A stretch of 27,385 nt of DNA from Parachlorella kessleri (taxonomy: Eukaryota > Chlorophyta > Trebouxiophyceae > Chlorellales > Chlorellaceae): positions 1 to 27,385 of the forward strand of contig BBXU01000004.1 in the NCBI GenBank assembly GCA_001598975.1, read 5' to 3'. Below the pieces are notes generated by a model. That model had not been told where the DNA came from and did no database searches. It saw only the letters and a program-made list of their open reading frames with translations. Below are positions 21,683 through 27,385 of this stretch, piece after piece. Both the position numbers and the translations under genes were made by a program. The stretch's first letter is position 1. Each line of letters opens with the position of its first letter.

Positions 21683-22548
21683 ACCAACCACTGCACCCCA
21701 ATGTTGTGGCTGCCGATGCTGGTTGCACAGTCTGCTGCAGCACTGGTACCATTTCGTGACTCAGGCCAGTGCTCCGGCCCAGTGCGGTCCTGCATGGGTA
21801 AGCTGGCACGGTTCACCTGGCATGTTTACAACCTGTGCCGGATCCATTAGTGGCAAGGAAATTTATGTGGCCTGCCGTGTGCCAAACAGCTTTTAGCATC
21901 TCTGCTAAGTTGGACATATTGTGGTAGGCTGGCGTGCACCCTACGTTATGCTAGGAGTGTTCAACTGGTGTCAGCTTTGCAGTTCCAGCTCAAAGCTCAT
22001 CTTAAGATGCTAAACTTAGCACCCTCGTCTCGGACCGTGTTAGGTCGCACACCTGCACAACATGTTGAAGCACCCAAAGTCGAGCCCTGAAGCCTCCATT
22101 ATACCTTCAGCTTGCCACTCTGGGGAACGTGGGGGACTACCCATGGGGACTACCTGCCTCATCTTAAATCATGGGAATGCCAGTTGCGTTTCCACCTCCA
22201 AGTTTGCGCCAGCTCTGCAAATTGCGCCTTATGCGTTCGAACGCGCTGGCGCCCGGTCAAGCAGTGTTACCACAGAGGTTCCCTGCAATTTCCTTGCGCA
22301 CCGAAGAAAAGAAAGTCTGGCAACAAGCACACGGTATGTAGGCGCAGCCACCGGGGCTTTTGGGACTGGTACCACCTTCGCCAGAGCTGGGCAGCACCTA
22401 GGGACCTGACGACCCGGTCCAAAACGCGCTGTGGGACGCTTGACTGAACCTTGAACCCGGCTTTGTTAGTTAAGATATTCAATAAACTAGTTTGCAAGGG
22501 CTTTCGATCATATCTTACGAGCGAGGTTGACTTTGTTATCCGAGCATC
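21683..22548. other. Intergenic region before the glycine-rich gene
   Basis: About 865 bases with 3' sequence of Q-rich gene B and the promoter of the next gene. Two overlapping open frames at 22062-22447 have no domain-like content and are not called. No TATA box is obvious close to 22549. Confidence 0.45.
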
Positions 22549-24834
22549 ATGGAGGTAAGCCCGCAGGCTCACCCTGCAATGCCAGTGTCAGCCCAAGCGT
22601 CACGATCATCGTAATAACTCAGGCACACTAAAACCACCCGCCAGCTTGGCCTCTTTTTCGTGCTGCAGAAGCTAGGCCAGCTACTTGGTGAGGGTGGGGA
22701 GCACAAGCAGGGCAGCCAGGGCTGGCAGGAAGCAGCGATGCAGCAGGCCAAGGGTTGGTGAGTTGGGACGAATGGAGGGTGCGTGTGCAAGCAGCCGAGG
22801 CCTACTCAACCATAGGGGCTGTGCCTTATATCTTCCAAAAATAGGTGGGTAAAGTTTCTATATGGGAATTTGGTTTGGGGGAAACAAAATTATGTCCAAG
22901 CAATGTGTCTTCCTAGCTGCGCAGGATGGGAGGCGCGGGTGGAGGTGCCGTCCCCGAGGAGGGTGTTGTAGCTGACCGCATGACTGGCGGGGGAGAGGTG
23001 CAGGAGCGCGGCTTAAGTGACCGGCTGATGGGCATGGCTGGCCAGTACTTGCAGGGCCACGAAGGCCAGCAGGGTGCCCCCACAGGCCATCAGGCGGCTG
23101 AGGTGAGTTCCCACCACTACTGGTTGCGTGCGCCACTAGCACTGCAGCGGGTTCTAAGCCAGGTTTCGAGCGGACGAGCGGATTACTCATGGGGCTAGTA
23201 GCACAGTTGCCCTGTCGGAGGCCCCGACATGGCACGGCTCTCGTGTACCTAGGAGACTGGCCGGTGCACCGATGCATCAGCTAATGTTTCCGCAGTAACA
23301 GTAACTCTTAAATGCTGCAAGGTTGCTAACAGCTGGTTGGTACCATACGTTGTCTCGATGCCTCCCTTTCCTTGGTCTCGATAAAGTCGTCTCGGGGTAC
23401 CTACCACCCCTCTCCGGCAATGTCTGCCTTTTGTCATAGGAGGAATCTTTTGCCCTGGAATCGCTTGCACTCGCCCCAACGATGTGTTCACCTGAGAGGC
23501 ATTTGTGCAGGGAGGTGGGCTGAGCAGCCAGTTGATGGGGATGGCTGGCCAGTATTTCCAGGGCCAGGGTGGTCACAAGCCTGCGCAGGAGGTGAGTGGG
23601 CTGGTCAGCTGCAGGGCGTCCCCAGCATCAGGACTTGTCCTTGAATGTGAGCTTGTTGGAGGCACATCAACAGTAGGAGTTTGTTTGTGGACGCCTAGAT
23701 GTGAGCGAAAGAATCAGTGTGCCTAATTCTCTCTCAAGGGGCATGCTTCCAAATGTGAAATGCGTGCGTGCATGATGGTGGTTGCCTTCCTTTCCAGAAG
23801 GGTGCCATGAAGCTGTCTAGCACGTGCCGCCGCGGTGTTGCAGGCCGGTGGCATGAGTGGTCTGGGTGAGCAGTTCCTGGGCGGGGGAGGTGCCGGGCAC
23901 GCGGGCGCCCAGCATAACTCTCAGGGCGGAGGGATGGCCGGCATGATGATGAACATGTGAGTGCTGTGCGCCAGCTCTGTGCTGTTCGTTTCGAGTCCTG
24001 AGGTCGAGGGTGATGGACATTGGTGGGACGCAGGCCGCAACCTTTGCCAATTGGGTTGTCCTGGCTGGCTGCACATGGTGCTGCAGAACATGCTCTTCGT
24101 AACACTGTGACTGGCTGTTTGAGTTTGTCCTCGCCTCGGGGGGAGGAGGGGATGTGGCTCCCCGCGTCGGCATCAAACCTTACGTCTGCAGCATCGAGTG
24201 CTCGAGTTGACAGCACGGCAGCCTTGCTTCAAAATGTCCCTCCATCGTCGCATGCAGTGTGTCAAGGAAGGGGTACCAGGTGATCACTTGTCCCCATGCA
24301 GGGTTGGCGGTGGTGGCAACCAGCACGGTGAGGGTGGCGGCGTGATGAGCGCGGGGCTGGTGGACAAGCTGCTGGCCATGTTCCACCAGCAGGAGGGCAA
24401 GCCCTTCACAGGCAAGTGTCCAGGGAGCGCCGGAGGGCTTGTGGGATGAAGCGTGCAAAGCGGGGGAGGTTGTGCATGTCCGCAGGTGCCAGAGGTGGAA
24501 GGCCAGACAGGTTCAAAAATGATGGGTTGCAGTGCGTTGCGAGCGTGCCTGGATGGTCAGATCGTTAGCGTCAATTGCGTCCAAGGCTTTATGCAAGTCG
24601 TATTGGATGGATGCTTGCCATGCCAGCAGTAGTAGATCAATGTTGCAGTTAGCAGCGGTGCGCTATGCGGGCTGTGCGTGCGTAAGGTGACGGCACCCTC
24701 TGGATTGTCATGTGCTGCGCGCAGGGCAAGGTCAGGACTTTGATGTGCTCCACTCCCTGGCTGGGAAGGTGATGGGCACGGGCGTGGGCAGGTCGATGGT
24801 GGAAGCAGCAGTCAGGCAGCGCCTTGGGTTCTGA
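22549..24834 (+). CDS. Glycine-rich repeat protein of unknown function, 7 exons
   Basis: Exons are 22549-22554, 22669-22757, 22925-23102, 23511-23591, 23844-23956, 24302-24411 and 24725-24834, giving 228 residues in consistent phase. The first coding exon is only ATG-GAG before a perfect GTAAGC donor. The protein is Gly/Met/Gln-rich with a repeated unit GLS-x-x-LMGMAGQY-[LF]-QG at ~61-76 and ~94-109, a degenerate third unit (GGMSGLGEQFLGG), and a final helical part (GLVDKLLAMFHQQ, then DVLHSLAGKVMG...VEAAVRQRLGF). No signal peptide or transmembrane segment is evident. The layout recalls small Gly-rich proteins with short amphipathic helix repeats known from fungi and algae, but I cannot assign a function. 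Intron 6 has a GC donor. Confidence 0.72.
24412..24724 (+). other. GC-AG intron 6 of the glycine-rich gene
   Basis: Donor TTCACAG|GCAAGT and acceptor CGCGCAG|GG. Use of the nearby GTGTCC instead would put a TGA seven codons into the last exon, whereas the GC donor opens a 36-residue conserved-looking end (QGQDFDVLHSLAGKVMG). Confidence 0.7.
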
Positions 24835-26397
24835 ATGGGTTCCTGGCGTGCTGACAGGGATGAACTAGCTGGTAACTAGCTTGCAGACGCATATATACTC
24901 CTTCCAGCTAGCATATACCAGAAGGCATTGGTAATTTAATTACATTTCAAGTCATGCGGAGAGGTATAAAGGGGTACTGGCCTGCTGCTAAGAACTGATA
25001 GCTAGTGACTGAAAAAAGTGTTGCTTCAGAGGAGGGCATGTTGAATTACTGGGTTTCCCTGGGGTACATGGGGTAGCATGGGTGGCAGGTAGTGCGAACA
25101 GGTGCTATGCTACAAAACAAATTTAAAAGTGAAGCTGCAGCCTCTTAACCTGTGTTGGATATATCTGGGCCACAAACGGTCCAGACAAACTAGTACATGG
25201 AATCATACAAATGTTTGGTGGAGGAACACATTGTGGCGCAAAACAGACCATCTTGAATCTCAAATCAGGCGCAGAGCGTGCCTTCCATCCAGTCCTGCCC
25301 AACATATCACACTGACCCCATTCCATCACCTGCCACACCCCACTTTCCACCACCTGCCCCACCATAGACACTGTCAACCTGCCTCACCTGTCATGGTTGA
25401 GAAAGTGAGGCGTGCAAAGGCCAAATCTTAGCATGACAAACCTCCCTTGACAACTGTTCCTCCGCTTGTTTATGCAACCCCCCCTCCCTCCAGTGACTGA
25501 CGCAGCTAAAATCCTGCTACACTGGTTCCTCAGAACCCCAACTGTTATGTGGCTTCTACTCTTGCTGACTATCCTTGATTTCCTCTGCAGAGCAGCACCC
25601 ACAACTGTAGTGCAAGCTTGCAGACTTTCAAATTCCCAGATCGGTGCACCAAGATGCAGCTGTGCATGATATATCGGCCTGAGTACCTTGTGAAAGCCTA
25701 CCTGCCAGGCTGGGTAAGCCTTTCATCAGCTACCCACCTGGCCACATTTTGTGGCCCTGCCCTTGTAGGTAATCATACACTCTAGTCAGCCACGCCCCCA
25801 GCGCATACCTGTTACCATACTTGTTCAATCACTAGTGTCGAAGGTCATACACTTGTTCGTACACTTGCTCCACCGAGGTTGAGGCTCTAGTTGATGCCCT
25901 TCTATGCATGGGAATCTTCCGAGCGTTTTCAGTGTACCACCAGCTCTGCCTGCCCCATGGCACGGTTCTCCTGAACCTCCCTGAGCCCGTGTGGTACTGA
26001 TAACGATCGCACAAGACAACGAAGTAAGCAGTGGAGGAGCAGTAGACATGCAACCGAGTATAGGTTGGCGCAAGCGTGTATTAGGATCTGTCACGGTGAA
26101 AAAGGATATGAGACAAACCAAAGATCAAGCACGGGGCCACGTGAAGCGTTTCGTCCAGACCAGGTGCTGTATGTCCCGCCACATCGTGGGATTCAAGCGC
26201 AATACCCCGGCATCACATAAGCCACCTCGATCAATCCCTCTTCTAAGTTATGAATTACCTTCTGCGATTGAGATGTCAGTTTCGTGTTGGAGGCGCATAT
26301 AGGCACAGGTTGGTATGTGATAACCACGTACCCGGCCTGAAACACGGGCCTGCATCGACGCTGGGTTCGTCCACACCATACTAGCAAGGGAACAGAC
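24835..26397. other. Gene-poor region (~1.56 kb), AT-richer
   Basis: I see no supported protein gene. Composition is closer to intron or spacer DNA, with a Pro/His-coding C-rich stretch at ~25310-25380 made of loosely repeated CACCTGCC words. An isolated TATAAA at 24965-24970 could start an unseen transcript. Open frames such as 25102-25431 and 25991-26302 lack domain-like sequence. The right end should hold the promoter of the bZIP gene. Confidence 0.45.
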
Positions 26398-27385
26398 ATG
26401 TCTGGAGAGGGTGGACAGCAGAGCGGGGGGTACGGGCAGGGACTTCCTGACGCCAGCTTAGAGACCGGAGCCGAGGGAGACGACGAAGACAAAAAGGCTA
26501 AGATACGACTAAGGAACCGAGATGCACAGCGCAGACTGCGGGCGAGGAAGAGGTCTGTGCGCACATGCAAGTTGCAGAACAAAGCTGCCTAGGCAGCGGA
26601 ACGGACGCGTCCTATCTGGTCTATTCAGTCCAGGACGCTTGAAATCTCCGGGCCATGCAAGGCGTGGACGAGCGCTGCACCCATGCCAACCCACTGCCGT
26701 GTTATTATAGTTTGGCCTCCTTCCCCAGGCGCCTTGCGATCACGGGCTTGGGGGGTCCTTGCTGCAGGGCAGCTGCACAGGAGACTGCGAAAACGCTTGA
26801 CGAGGTGGAGGATGCAATCGCCCGGTCTGAGGAGGCCAATGAGCGACTGGACTTGGATAACTTAGTGCTAGAAAAGGTCATCTCAGTCCGGGAAGAGTTC
26901 ATCGCCGCAGTGCAGTATCTGCAGCAGGTGACCGGCGCGGCGTTGTGGGGGGCCTGATCTAAGATCGCAAAGACTTTTTCGGAGCTTCCTTACACCTTCT
27001 TCGTGTAGGCTGAAGATCTCCCCTTCAGAAAAGCAAGCCTCTCTGCCCTGCAGCCCCCAGCCGTCTCTGCAGCCTGCACCGCAAGCCTGCTCCAGCCGCC
27101 CACCGACGAATGCATGCACAGTTGCCAAGCGGTATGTTCACTACATCTCTGACTGCAGGTAGACGTCAGCCTGCGGGCCGGCGAGCTGGCCTCCAGGGAG
27201 CCGCTGCCCCCCGAGGTGCAGGAGCTGACCCGCATGCCGCCAGCGGACTTTGCGCAGCAGTGGCGGCGCTGGCACCGGGCACTCAAGGCGCGGTACCAGC
27301 TGGCGGAGGCTGGTGGCTGGACCCAGGAGGCCACCAGGGAGCTGGAGCAGCATGTGGCCTACCTGGTACGGATCCCGGAGGGGGA
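26398..27385 (+). CDS. bZIP transcription factor with AP-1/YAP-like basic region (3' end beyond window)
   Basis: Exons are 26398-26552, 26768-26927 and 27159 to 27365 or beyond. An acidic, Gly/Gln-rich N-terminus precedes the basic region at ~32-52 (KKAKIRLRNRDAQRRLRARKR). The key positions N40, A43, Q44, L47 and R48 follow the N-x-x-A-Q-x-x-[FL]-R pattern typical of fungal Pap1/Yap factors rather than the plant N-x-x-A-A-x-x-S-R form. The coiled coil comes from exon 2, with a-position residues L62, I69, N76, N83 and I90 and d-position V65, L79 and L86; two Asn at a positions imply selective dimerisation. Exon 3 encodes a helical region rich in Trp/Arg/Glu (FAQQWRRWHRALKARY). The first intron has an unusual GTCTGT donor, but it is required to join the basic region to the zipper. 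A GTACGG donor at 27366 suggests further exons. Confidence 0.8.

Noticed and set aside
22062..22447. Two overlapping plus-strand ORFs
   Set aside because: No splice context, no domain-like features and no start-site signals.
25102..25431. Plus-strand ORF ending in Pro/His repeats
   Set aside because: Does not begin with ATG and is driven by the CACCTGCC-type repeat DNA.

Overview
The window looks like nuclear DNA of a green alga (Chlorophyta; I cannot place the genus). Genes are dense and split by many short introns of roughly 80-550 bases with clear GT(G/A)AGT-type donors and GCAG acceptors. Coding exons are GC-rich, proteins carry long Gln/Ala/Gly/Pro tracts, and the recognisable proteins are eukaryotic (UDP-HexNAc pyrophosphorylase, fatty acid 2-hydroxylase, tandem Tudor-like protein, bZIP). 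All gene models were spliced by hand from the sequence. Each join keeps the reading frame, but none has transcript support.

Layout: (1) minus strand ~5-2085, a tandem Tudor-like chromatin-type protein, possibly running off the left edge. (2) plus 2916-6283, a complete ten-exon UDP-N-acetylglucosamine pyrophosphorylase. (3) minus 7256-10861, a six-exon Gln-rich protein of unknown function. (4) plus 11590-13867, a seven-exon fatty acid 2-hydroxylase with an N-terminal cytochrome b5 domain. (5) 14335-16480, a repeat-rich block with two SINE/LINE-tail-like copies and two orphan ORFs. (6) plus 16823-21682, an eight-exon Gln-rich protein of unknown function. (7) plus 22549-24834, a seven-exon glycine-rich repeat protein. 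(8) 24835-26397, no gene that I can support. (9) plus 26398 to beyond the right edge, a bZIP protein whose basic region resembles the fungal AP-1/YAP class.

The main discovery is that genes 3 and 6, at first sight just low-complexity Q-rich proteins, appear to be paralogues. Each has a short helical N-terminal domain, a long Q-rich linker, and a helical C-terminal domain. The C-terminal domains align with nearly equal length, and an intron sits at the same place and phase at their end. The two genes point away from each other on either side of the fatty acid hydroxylase and the repeat block. I recognise no known family for either domain. The second item is a 14-18 base word present at three points around the repeat block, which could be repeated target-site duplications of a (TAA)n-tailed retroelement.

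Functional links between neighbours are not evident. The UAP product feeds amino-sugar, glycoprotein or wall polymer synthesis, and FA2H modifies sphingolipid acyl chains. The arrangement looks like an ordinary eukaryotic gene neighbourhood, with divergent promoters at 2086-2915 and 10862-11589 and a convergent pair at 6284-7255.
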